A stretch of DNA of 64,000 nt from Imbricaverruca yamaguchii (taxonomy: Eukaryota; Arthropoda; Thecostraca; Neoverrucidae). A program made the translations under genes and the position numbers. The first letter of the stretch is position 1; each line of letters begins with the position of its first letter. This document shows positions 12,650 to 23,415 of this stretch, piece by piece. The stretch lies in assembly GCA_034440575.1 (NCBI GenBank), contig JAOTOL010001642.1, forward strand, positions 744,001-808,000. Reading direction: 5' to 3'. The notes under the pieces are model-generated. The model was given only the letters and a program-made list of their open reading frames with translations, was not told the DNA's origin and made no database searches.

Positions 12650-13165
12650 GGTCCTGATCTACTGCTCCTCTTGCCTGGTATCCCGATCCACTTCCAGGCA
12701 TTTTGCTCCTTATGTCGTACATACATAAAACATTTGTCCAATGCTTGTCCGGCCCAATTCGCTTGCTCCCCTTGCCCGGGTATCCTGATACACCTGCTGC
12801 TTCTCCTGCTACGTCTGCTGCCCTGCTGCTTCTACCCACGTGTCTTGCCCAGATCTCCTGCTACTCCTGTCATTTCTACCCACGTATCTTGGCCAGATCT
12901 CCTGCTACTCCTGTCATTTCTGCCCACGTGTCTTGCCCAGATCTCCTGCTACTCCTGCTGCTTCTACCCACGTGTGTTGCCCAGATCTCCTGCTACTCTT
13001 GCTGCTTCTACCCACGTATCTTGCCCAGATCTCCTGCTACTCCTGTCATTTCTACCCACGTGTCTTGCCCAGACCTCCTGCTACTCCTGCTGCTTCTACC
13101 CACGTGTGTTGCCCAGATCTCCTGCTACTCCTGCTGCTTCTACCCACCTGTCTTGCTCATTCTGC
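12650..13165. repeat. 44-bp minisatellite carrying CACGTG
   Basis: About seven to eight regular copies (12835-13165) have a unit containing CCCACGTGTCTTGCCCAGAT then CTCCTGCTACTCCTG. A degenerate lead-in begins at 12650. Five of eight copies contain a perfect CACGTG; the others have CACGTA or CACCTG. Confidence 0.93.
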
Positions 13166-13169
13166 TCAG

Positions 13170-13948
13170 CTTTCCTGTCCCGGCACGAGCTGCTCGCCCG
13201 GCTGATGGAGCCGATTCAGAGCACGGATTACGTTTGAATCGTGTAATTAGCGTGTTGCAGGATGTGCGGCGCGGCGCGTACGCCGCCCGACCACACGACA
13301 CACCGTAATGAGACGACCTGGGTCGGGCCGGCACCGTCACTACCCGCCGTCACCGTCCCGCCAGCAGCCGTGACGTCACTCGGCCCAGGGTCACGTGACG
13401 CCGGGCCGGCCGGAGACTGCAGCGCGACGGCGACCAACAGGCCGGTATCACCGGCACGGCGGCCGGCCGGCAGGCTGCGCCGCGCCCGAAGCCGTTCGGA
13501 CCGGACCGGACCGGACCGGACCACCGACACGACGCTGCGCCGGCGGCCAGATCGGTCCGATCGGTCCGCCGGACCGACGGCCGAGCGGCCGCCGGCGCCC
13601 CATCGCCGCCGGGCGACGAGGCGTCCGGCGCCCCGCGCGTCACCGCGTGAAAAACAAACAGCTCACCGAGACCGCCGACCGGTGACAATCGCGCCGCGGC
13701 CGACTGCCGGCGGAACGTCGCCAGAGAAAACAGGCCGCCCCCGTGGCGGGCGGTGCAGCCGCAGCGGGCGGCCCGTGGGACCCGAGAAGCGGGGCGGTCG
13801 CCCGTTTCAGTCGCCCATTTCAGTGGAGAGGCGGCGACCGGCGGCCCCCAGCGGGACACACGAGCGCCGTGACATTCCCGGCTGTCGGCCAGCTATCGGC
13901 GCGCACCGGCCGCCCCCTCGGGTCGGCAATCGGACCCGGATAGTCAGA
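13170..13948. other. Very GC/CpG-rich block
   Basis: The densest CpG block of the left half, with a GGACC pentamer stutter near 13497-13522. Frames of 231 codons (+, 13262-13957) and 169 codons (-) oppose each other and are Arg/Pro/Gly/Ala-rich, as GC content alone predicts. It could be a CpG-rich promoter or first exon, but nothing specific supports that. Confidence 0.45.
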
Positions 13949-13949
13949 C

Positions 13950-14378
13950 GACTGTAGTCCTCGTCCGAAGACCGTCCCATGCGACTGCAGTCCTCGTCCG
14001 AAGACCGGCTCAGACGACTGCAGTCCTCGCCCAAAGACCGTCTCATGTGACTGCAGTCCTCGTCCGAAGACCGGCTCAGACGACTGCAGTCATCGTCCGA
14101 AGACCGTCTCATACAACTGCAGCCCTCGTCCGAACACCGTCTCATGCGACTGCAGTCCTCGTCCGAAGACCGGCTCAGACGACTGCAGTCCTCGTCCGAA
14201 GACCGTCTCATACGACTGCAGTCCTCGTCCGAACACCGTCTCATGCGACTGCAGTCCTCGTCCAAAGACCGGCTTAGACGACTGCAATTCCCGTCCGAAC
14301 ACCGTCTCGTGCGACTGCAGTCCTCGTCCGAACACCGTCTCATGTGACTGCAGTCCTCGTCCGAACACCGTCTCAGAC
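13950..14378. repeat. 33-bp minisatellite with CTGCAG, about 13 copies
   Basis: The unit is GACTGCAGTCCTCGTCCGAA plus GACCGTCTCATGC or GACCGGCTCAGAC. Two variant types (CTCATGC and CTCAGAC) are interspersed. The length is a multiple of 3, so an 11-residue Cys/Asp/Ser/Arg repeat reads through on - (195 codons, 13807-14394). I regard that as incidental. Confidence 0.95.
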
Positions 14379-15711
14379 GCCGAAAACCGACCAACCCGGG
14401 ACGGCCACTAATGAGCGGTCATCTCCGTGACGTCATCACCCGTGACGTCAGCTCCGTGGCGGACGCTATCCGCGGTCGCCGACGCGGATTCCTTTCCCGC
14501 GCACTCGACTAATGATCCGTTTAGGTCACGTGACCGCGCATTAACGGCGACTGCCACACCACGTGACCCGGCCGAGATCTATCGGCATCGCACCGCTCCC
14601 CATACTGGCCTATTAGCTAACAGCCGCGGCTTTCTCAGGCCATTCTGATACGCCGGAAAAGAGCGGGGGACGGCGGGTACGGGCACTGGGGATGTGGCAG
14701 AAGGAGACTGACGGTGGGCAGGGAAGAGGAAGCAAATGGAAGATGATGAGAAATGATGAGAACGGACAAACTACTACATATAGACCACAGTGAGATGAAA
14801 ATGTCAACGAACAAGATAACAGAGCGGAGGGATCAGATTATCAGAGAGATCACATTGAGTACTGGTGTATTTGATGTAGCTATATGGGAGAAAAGACGAG
14901 GACTTTATTACCATTTGAACATATAAAGAATGCAGATGGCACTCCAAAATGGTGAGTAAGATATTTGACCAAATACAATGTGAAGCATGAGGAATAGAAG
15001 AAGTAGAACTTCAGGAATCGAAAGAACTACTGGCGCAGAACCGAGGGCGGGAAGTGGGAAAAATATTCACGATTCGTTGAAAGCATGCATGACAAGGCGA
15101 AACAGGGTAAAGGATCCCTACGTGGCAACATAGCGCTGGAACACAGAAAATCGAAAACAAGGATGAACTGGAAATAACAACTGCAGTGCAGGTAGGAAGA
15201 ATATACCGAGTCATGTTGCTTGCGATATATGATGAACTGGGCAGCTAGGAAGGTCAATTTTGACCCAATTTCAAATACGAAAAACTGTCATGAAAGTCGA
15301 AACGACTAAGATTTTTTTCCGTGCATTTACTACCGAAACGTCCTGTGTAATCCTTGTGAGCTCAAGGATCTTAGGATATAAATCAGGTTACCTGACGTGA
15401 ACCTGGGTTCAGCCGGGTGAAAGCCGTAACACGCTGACTTTTTTGTAACTAAGCTTGTATTTACCTCGAAAAACCCAGCTATGACCTTGTAGACAAAAGG
15501 TTGAACAATTCCTTCGAACTTCCATCTACCTTGGAAAACTTGTGGTGCTATGCGAAAACTCAATAACAGAGAGTGACGTGGAATTTAGAGCGGGACTCGC
15601 ATAAGCGTATCAGTAAAACAATGGTGGATGATCAGTCGAGGACATACATCACACAGGGGGACAAACAGCGAAACTCGACTCATCTGTATGGTTCATTGCC
15701 CTCCAGGTAAC
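14379..15711. other. Unique sequence
   Basis: GC-rich to about 14600, then AT-leaning. No gene, RNA or transposon is recognised. Frames are short and overlapping. Confidence 0.5.
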
Positions 15712-16165
15712 CGTCGTATCCGTGGATCAGCACCACCGGGGTATCCGTGGATCACCATCACCAGGATATCCGTGGACCACTATCACCAAGGTATCCGTAG
15801 ATCACTATCACCAAGGTATCCGTAGATCACCATCACCAGGGTATCCGTGGATCACCATCACCAAGATATCCGTGGACCACTATCATTAAGGTATCCGTGG
15901 GCTACTACTGCTAAGATATCCGTGGATCATTAACATCAAGATATTAGTGAACTACCAGTGTCGAGATATCCGTGAACCACTATCCCCAGAATATCAGTGA
16001 ACTACCAGTCCAAATATATCAGTGAATTACCAATACCAAAGTATCAGTGAACTACCACTGTCGAGGTATCAGTGAACTATCACTTCCAATATATCACTGC
16101 GCTACCAATACCAATGTATCAGTGAACTATTAGTACAAAGGTACCAGCGAACTACCGGCGCCAAT
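15712..16165. repeat. 25-bp minisatellite, about 18 copies, two subfamilies
   Basis: The left half is made of GGTATCCGTGGATCACCATC + ACCAG units. The right half is made of ATATCAGTGAACTACCAG-type units. The change is gradual around 15940-15990, so one array has diverged along its length. Confidence 0.93.
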
Positions 16166-16224
16166 TTCCCTGTTGAGAACGGCTGTCAGTAGTACCTTCT
16201 CGCTCATCGTTGTCAATTTCCTGG

Positions 16225-16880
16225 CTATGTGCCAGACCACTGGTATTGGGCCGCAGCCGGCTAGTGTACCGTCAGCTACTGGATCATCAGATATCGGACC
16301 ACCGGCTAGTGGATCCCGGCTACCCCACCGCCAGCTACTGGACCAATGACTACTGGATCACTGGATACCCGACAGTCAGCAGCTGGACCGCCGACCACCG
16401 AACTGAAAACTATCTGACCGCCAACAGCCAACTGATCCTCGGATAGTGTACCGCTGGATCATCAGCTACTTCACCATCGACTGTGGGGCCGCCGCTGGCT
16501 AATGGACCCCCGGCTACAGGGCCACTCGCTGTTGGACTGCTGAAATAGTCACAACCGCCTACCAAACCATCGGCTACCGGACTATCGAATTCCGCACCAC
16601 CGGCTATTGGGCCGCTGACTACCGTACCAATGGCTGCTAAGCTACCAGCCATCGGACCATGGGCTATTGGACCGCTGGCTACCGTACCAATGGCTGCTAA
16701 GCTACCAGCCATCGGACCATGGGCTATTGGACCGCTGGCTACCATGTACCAATGGCTGCTAAGCTACCAGCCACCGGACCGCGGGCTATTGGACCGCCGG
16801 TTACCGTATCAATGGCTACTCAGCTACCAGCCACCGGACTGCGGACCATTGGATAGTCGGCTACTACAGCATCAGCTGCA
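16225..16880. repeat. 60-bp minisatellite with degenerate flank
   Basis: About four copies of a 60-bp unit (16608-16860); two consecutive copies are identical. The unit includes GCTACCAGCCATCGGACCAT and CCGTACCAATGGCTGCTAA. Upstream (16225-16607) GGCTACTGGACCA-like modules form an older, irregular array. Confidence 0.92.
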
Positions 16881-17934
16881 GCGGCTACTGTACAGTACCC
16901 GCTGCTGTACGGCCAGTCAGTCCACCTCCGAGCAGCCGTCGTCTCGCCAGACGCGCGGCCGGTCCCGTCGCGTGGGACAGCGCGCGTCGGTAGAAAGCGA
17001 ACTGCGCGCTCGCGGCAGACGACGGCGTGTTTGAACACACGCCTGCCTTCACACGGCGCGGGAGACACTTTCAAATGGCTGCCGGACTGGGTGGGGAGCC
17101 GGCCGGCGGCCTGCGGGTCCCGGCTCGTCGTCGCGTGACGCGCTGCCGGCGGCGGCCTATGGTTAGGTTAGGCCTATGGTTGGATAGTTAGGCCGGCGGC
17201 GGCCTATGGTTATTCGGCGGACCCGGGCGGCGGCAGCGATTTTGTTCACGCGTGGACGACTGGATCACGGCATCTCTTGGAGCAGCCCCGTGTTCAAACC
17301 GCCCGCGAGCGGAGGTGCCGACGGGAGTTATGACAAATGCCGGGGAGATGTGGGAACTAATTAGACGGTTGTTCTGGATGACAGACGGAAATAATAAACG
17401 GTGGAGAGATCCGCCGACATCGACATCGATCAGTTGATAGAGGCATATCTGGCCGGGGGCTTTCTCGTTACAAAGGAAGCGACGAAGATAAACCGGTGGC
17501 GGTCACCATGGGGCGTCAGCCTCATCTCATTCCACCATCTCATCAGTCTCGTCGATTGCAGTGATTTGGCCGCGTTCACAAAGGCGGCCAAATAACTGCA
17601 ATCGATGGAGGAATTGCGGCGTCGATATGGGCGAACACGCGGACGTGCTGCGAGGATGACGTCACGCCCGGGCAGGGAGGTGAGCGAAGTAGCGCCGCCG
17701 ATCGCCGCCCACGCCGGCACCGTCCGCCATACCAAACTGGACGTATCCGTTCGGTGATCGGGCCACCCAGCCTGACTTCTGCGGTGACTGGTCGGCAGCG
17801 AGGCAGTCGCATAGTCACGGACACCGAGCGAGGTCGCCGAGCTGGGTCGCCGTGCAGTGACCCCTGGTGACCCGCCTGTAGCCGAGTTCGCTGACGACAG
17901 AGGGCTGTCCAGAAGTCGGCCGCGACGGCCTGTG
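16881..17934. other. Unique GC-rich sequence with two TTAGG units
   Basis: GC-rich, non-repetitive DNA. At 17140-17216 the motif GGCGGCGGCCTATGGTTA recurs, with TTAGGTTAGG between the copies. No coding feature is recognised. Confidence 0.5.
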
Positions 17935-18000
17935 TCACGTCGGTATCCGAACCGTCACGTCGGTATCCGAACCGTCACGTCGGTATCCGAACCGTTACGC
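17935..18000. repeat. 20-bp repeat GTCGGTATCCGAACCGTCAC, left part
   Basis: Three consecutive near-identical copies. The series is interrupted after about 17999, and one more copy appears at about 18130-18150, immediately downstream of unrelated sequence. Confidence 0.93.
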
Positions 18001-18130
18001 TACGTGTTGAAGACGTTGTTGCGAGAGGCACCTCAACTTAAGACCAACTTGGTCTTTTGTGGCAATCGCAAAATTGCTCATCTTATATGTGTGCTATGAT
18101 GTGCTAAATAAATAAGCAAACGAACGGACA
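18001..18130 (+). mobile_element. Putative short retroelement 3' end interrupting an array
   Basis: About 130 bp of non-repeat sequence sits between copies of the 20-bp repeat, which suggests insertion into the array. It contains the inverted repeat AAGACCAA-C-TTGGTCTT (18040-18056) and a second short stem GCAAT...ATTGC. It ends with AATAAATAAGCAAACG, a polyadenylation-signal-like A-rich end. This resembles a 5'-truncated non-LTR retrotransposon tail by layout only; no protein motif is present. Confidence 0.4.
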
Positions 18131-18150
18131 AACGTCGGTATCCGAACCGT

Positions 18151-20186
18151 CGCGCCGCAGACACTACCAGGCGTCGGGAGCGGCGCGGCACGGCAGGCCG
18201 CCGCCGTCCCGCCATTTCCATGACAATCCCGGCCGGCTGCCGGAGATGGCGCCAAACTGTCGCGCCACCCTGTTTACCGCGGAGTACACGCGATAGCGAC
18301 CCACCGGCTGCTCGAATCGTTATGGTACAGGTGGGTAAGAGTGCGCACGAATGATTGTCAGCCTCCTGTAGCTTTTGCTATGTGACCTGGGTTGTATTTT
18401 TACACCAACATATAGCCACACATTTGTCAACCATCAGCCAAGGTACCAGCTATTTAGCCTCTAAAGGCTTTTAATGGTAAATGATCCTGCCGACCAAATC
18501 CTATCGAATGTGAAGTGCGAGCAAGATCGGGCAAGATTGTACATGTGCAGTTCGTATGAGTGTACGCACATTTTTGCTCCATGCTGAAGAGTGAGGGGTA
18601 ATGGGGTCATTTTGGAATTGTATATTTGGCATATATAATAATGCTAAGGGGACATAATCAACCATCTGTTTGTTCTGTGTCTTCCTTTAATAACAAACAC
18701 CGGCCTCCCCATTCAAAACAGCTGACTGTGGATCCGAACTTAGCGTAATTAGCCTGGAGTGAATACATGCAGAGGAAAATACCATAGACTACACTTCCTC
18801 TGTAGACTCAGTCAACAAAAGTAATTTGGCATCATTTGAGGTCAGCCAAGGTCATCGACTATGGTTGACTCAATTGGCATCGGATGGCCACTTGTGGAAA
18901 TTAAGTATGCTCTTGGTTGCTTTTAGGTGCTGAATTCGAATTTATCGTCCATTGTTACCCTCCGATCTAAAAAGGATACTTAGGTGTGTAACAACTTGTA
19001 ATGCCTTAGGTGCCATAACTTTCGCTTGACTTGAACTTCATCAGGGCTTTGAGACATGCTTCCCACATGGTAGCATTGAACCAAGAAAAGTACTGAAGAC
19101 ATGCTTCCATAACATCATCGCTCACATTAAGTGTGAAATTCGAGCATGAACGACTTATCTTCTATCTATCCACGACACATTATCAATGGGACTATACGAG
19201 GATCAAAGCATTACACTCTACCTCACGTTGGATGCTTTGTACCAAACGCATTTTTTCTTACTGGTTTAGGCTTTGTATGAGTACAAATCTTATTGTTTTT
19301 TTGAAAATACATGGCAATATATGCAAGCAATAAATATGAGGCTTGGGAAATAAAAGACCTTGGAAATGTTATTTTTGAGACAAGTGTAATATTGAACTTA
19401 AAATAAAGTCAGGAGTAACAGTAAAAGTATGACTAAAAAATTACACTTAATTTCACGACTATGGCAAATTCTAATGCATTTTTCGAAACCATCTCAAATC
19501 GAACCTATATTGTATGTCCTTTTTTATACTATATTTATCAGTAATATTTTTGTTTTTAGCAATTCATGTATTCGAATATATCATTTCTCAGATCATTGGC
19601 CTATTTTCTTCAGCTGTTCTCATTTGCAAGTGTAGTTAAAACAAAAATGTAATTGCAGTCTTTGATAATAATAAAAAATACTGAACTAAATTATCATTTC
19701 ATATGTGTGCAGGAGTCGGTCGAGCGAAGAATAGTCCGCTCGAGTTCGGACTTGTCCAGGAACTTCCCGCAGTCGACGCAGGCACCACGAGGTGGGCCAC
19801 TAGCGCCTGCGCCCGCGCAGCGTCCGCGTAGCGCCCGCGCTCTCTGCTGCGCTACGCGAGGTGGTGCAGCCGACAGCAAAGCCACAGACGCTGACCACAG
19901 ACAACCATGCAGCGGCGGCACCACAACAGCCGCTGCTGCGCCAATCTTGTCACACACTGCGTGACGACCGAGGACAAATGAAGCTTGACGTGACGGACAC
20001 CAAGGCCGCTGATACTCCCTGCCACGTGACGGGTCATGGATACTCCACATCACGCAGGTCAGTGTGACGGACATTACAGCCGCTGATACTCCTTGCCAGA
20101 CAGGTCGGTGTGACAGACACTACGGCCGCGGGGATCTTGTGGTATGCTGATCATAAACAACACATGCCTTAGCCTATTGGATGGGA

Positions 20187-20188
<2 letters not shown>
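18151..20188. other. Unique, largely AT-rich sequence
   Basis: One of the longest repeat-free stretches, GC-rich only at the left end and at 19720-20000. At 19728-19780 the minus strand encodes CVDCGKFLDKSEL, reminiscent of half a C2H2 finger but without the two histidines. The plus strand has an acceptor-like pyrimidine/CAG at about 19712. Neither is enough to call an exon. Confidence 0.4.

Positions 20189-20249
<61 letters not shown>
20189..20249. repeat. (AT)n microsatellite
   Basis: About 30 uninterrupted AT units. Confidence 0.98.
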
Positions 20250-20251
<2 letters not shown>

Positions 20252-21695
20252 ACGTGTGATATGAAAATCCATTCACGATGAATCAGTGGTTGTAATTCGT
20301 CATACAGGAACAATTTCCGTGTTATTTTACAATACATTGCCGTCACCTGCTAAAGCATCAAGAAAAACTTCCTCCAAAAAATGAATAGCTCTGGTGCTCA
20401 CCATACAAAATCCATGCACAAAACAAAGGCAGCTACGGTTGTGAAATACTGCATGCCTAGTTACGATTGACTCGTTGGAATAACACTTCCATTATTCCGC
20501 CAAAGCTAAATGATAGGAGTGGTTGAGCAAACAACATGCGTGACTAGACAAGTGTCTGGTAGCTCCCACGTTGGTGGCAAAAACGTTGCCGCTAAACACT
20601 GAGCCGCTAGCGGGAAAGACCCGTCAGACCATGGAGGACAAAGAAGCAGCTATTATAGTCGGAGGCTTGCACCACAGTGGTGATTTGAGGGCGTTTAGAG
20701 ATTGCCAGCTGCTTTTTACCCAGCTCGTGTCGACCACTGCGATCAACTCTGGCACGGTCACAAAGAGTGCGGCGCACAATCGGCGCATTTCGGACAGCCA
20801 CAGGAAATGCGCCCGCTCGCGGCCACAACGGTACAGCCTCCGGCAATCTGCGTCAGTCGTTTCGAAAAATCAGGCGAGATCGCCCGACGTGAAAGGTCCT
20901 CGCTGGCGGCCAACACGGTACAGCCTCTGACTATCTACGCCGGTTGTTTCCGGACACAAGAGACACCAGGGAAGACCGAAGACCGCCAGGCGTACACTAG
21001 TTGTCGGAGGATAAGACTGGCTCAGCGACCTTCTCGTCGTTTTGAGAACGTCACGCTTATTGAACGGTATGCAAGTCACTTTCTTATGAAAGACAACACC
21101 ACGGTGGATGTGCAGTTCATGGCGGAGCAGGCGTTGGACGGACCATCGTCAAGCTCATTCCCGGCAGCTGGACAGACAAGCGCAATCACCATGTATCTTG
21201 TCCACGCCTACTCTTTCCGGAAGGTGTGGCGTGCGTGACGTGTGTGACGAACTAGTCTTCAGATTCATTAAGCTTGATAAATGGAGTTTGGTCAGGGAAC
21301 AACTTTCAAGGGAAATCGATAGAAAATGCGTATTCCCCCAAAATACATGAACTGCATGAATGTACAATGCATTTACATGTACCGATACAGTCAAAATCCC
21401 GAAAATGAAGAGTCCCGATAATAACGGGCGTCCAGTAGTGGAAATTCAAAGGCCGAGCCCAGGACTGGCCGTGCGCATTGCTGCACAGGGCCAACGGGGC
21501 AAAACTATATACCGAGCTTCACATGAACGGACGGAGGGGTTGGGGGATGTGCACACTCGACATGCTCTCGCGCTGGCCCATCTGTCGCAGTCTCCCGCCT
21601 TAAAGCCCTTCTCCATAAGCCACCGGCGTATTTCCGGCGCGGCGGCGGGAAATACGCCGCGGCAGCAATGGGGGGGGGGGGAAGTTCGCACCTTA
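20250..21695. other. Unique sequence with one diverged direct repeat
   Basis: A direct repeat with a period of about 86 bp occurs at 20817-20870 and 20902-20955, sharing ACGGTACAGCCTC. The overlapping + frame (20702-21238, 178 codons) shows no domain. A G-run lies at about 21669-21680. Confidence 0.5.
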
Positions 21696-21699
21696 CTTC

Positions 21700-22052
21700 A
21701 TACTGTAGCTCCAAAACAGACAAGCCGACCGCAATCTACGGAGACAGCTCCAGACACACCCGCTGGACTTCATACTGTAGCCGGTACAGACACGACGACC
21801 GCAGTTTATGTGGACAGCACCAGACACACCCACTGAACTTCATACTGTAGCCGGTACAGACACGACGACCGCAGTTTATGTGGACAGCACCAGACACACC
21901 CACTGGACTTCATACTGTAGCCGGTACAGACACGACGACCGCAGTTTATGTGGACAGCACCAGACACACCCACTGGACTTCATACTGTAGCCAGAACAGA
22001 CAAGACGACCGCAGTCGACGGGGACATCATCAGACACATCCCTGCCGCCAGC
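21700..22052. repeat. 70-bp minisatellite, 5 copies
   Basis: The unit begins CATACTGTAGCCGGTACAGA and continues through CACGACGACCGCAG to CACACCCACTGGACTT. The middle copies are almost identical and the first and last are diverged. Because 70 is not a multiple of 3, apparent frames change every copy. Confidence 0.96.
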
Positions 22053-22084
22053 TTCCCCACGTGCTGGATTGACGGGGGACCCAG

Positions 22085-22262
22085 CTATTGTATGCCCAAT
22101 TGACAGACCAACTCCTGTGGAGCAGACCGAGAGACGGACCAGTTCGTGCGGACCAGCTCTAGTGGACCAGACCTACAGACGACTAGCTCCTGTGGACCGG
22201 ACCGGCAGATGACCAGCCCATGCTGCTCAGACGACGGGTGGCAGCAGCTCCTGAAAACCTGG
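22085..22262. repeat. Degenerate repeat of about 30 bp
   Basis: GACCAGCTCCTGTGGACC-like modules occur five or six times with strong divergence. Confidence 0.7.
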
Positions 22263-22814
22263 CCTACGGGGAGACTGGCTCCTATAGGCCTGATCGATTG
22301 TGTGTATGAGCTTCTGTGGACCACACTGCCAGGAGATGGAGCAGGGCGCTGTCAGCCGCCCGGTACGGCGTCGGCGGTCATGCCCCTGCCACGGTGCGGT
22401 TCCGTTTGTCCCGCGACCAGATCTGATCAGTCACACGGTGTGATATCGTCCAGGGCCTTCAGGCCAACAGGAAACGTCCACGTCCAGCTTCCCCTGCAGA
22501 CAGTCACGTCCGCACGGCCAGGCCGACCCGCTACACGATTGCCAACGTGGCGACGTCCAAGTCCGGATTTCCACCGGTGACCGATGCGCGGAGCTTCCGC
22601 CTGTCGCTCAGTGCTAATTCCGCCTTTCTCCGACCGGCGATGACTTAACTGGTGGACGGACGTAAGTGCTCTTTGCGACACGCAAAGACCATTTGCCGCA
22701 GCCGGCCTAAGCTGCGTCCGACCTGCGCCTGGATTCCAATGTGGTGCAGGATTGCAAAAACGACCCGCAAAAACGCACTGTGATGGCGTGTGATTACCAT
22801 CACAAAGCCGCGCC
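22263..22814. other. Unique GC-rich spacer
   Basis: No recognised gene. Frames of 144 codons (+) and 150 codons (-) overlap without domain content. Confidence 0.5.
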
Positions 22815-23195
22815 GCGGCCATCCGGACGTAGACTCTACGGCGCGGCACACCGGACGCAGACTCTACGCCGCGGCACACTGAACGTAGACTCTACGCCGC
22901 GGCACACAATAAATTTTAGGTCCGGACGTAGACTCTACGCCGCGGCACACCGAACGTAGACTCTAGCCGCGGCACACTGAACGTAGACTCTACGCCGCGG
23001 CACACCAACTCTAGGCCGCTGGATGCCGGATGTAGACTCTACGCCGCGGCACACCGAACGTAGACTCTAGGCCGCTGCATGCCGGATGTAGACTCTACGC
23101 CGCGGCACACCGGACCTAGACTCTAGACCGCTGCACACCGGACGTAAGCTCCACGCCGCGGCACACCGGACGTAGACTCTACGCCGAGCTGCAAC
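22815..23195. repeat. 28-bp minisatellite, about 13 copies
   Basis: The unit is CGGACGTAGACTCTACGCCG + CGGCACAC. A second variant reads CTCTAGGCCGCTGCATGC. One copy near 22905-22920 carries an AT-rich insertion (AATAAATTTTAGG). The unit itself contains the inverted repeat GTAGA-CTCTAC. Confidence 0.95.
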
Positions 23196-23199
23196 GCAT

Positions 23200-23415
23200 C
23201 GGTGACACAGGATTCACGTCAAATCACAACGCATCGGAAACAGAACGTCTATATCGGGCTACAACACCCCGGGTGCACGGGATCCACGTCGGGCCACAAC
23301 ACTCTGGAGACGTGGGATCCACATCGGATCACAACACGATGAAACATAGGATCCACATCGGACCACAACACGCTGGCAGCATGAGATCTACGTCTGGCTA
23401 CAACACGCTCTGGGG
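23200..23415. repeat. 35-bp degenerate minisatellite, about 6 copies
   Basis: CACAACACGCTGGAGAC and GGGATCCACATCGGA alternate with a period of about 35 bp. The array directly abuts the 28-bp array but has an unrelated unit. Confidence 0.88.

Noticed and set aside
13807..14394. 195-codon Cys/Asp/Arg repeat protein on the minus strand
   Set aside because: The 33-bp unit is a multiple of 3 and lacks stops on this strand; another minus frame is open too.
20702..21238. 178-codon plus-strand frame as a gene
   Set aside because: It spans a diverged 86-bp duplication that would encode different residues in each copy; no domain seen.
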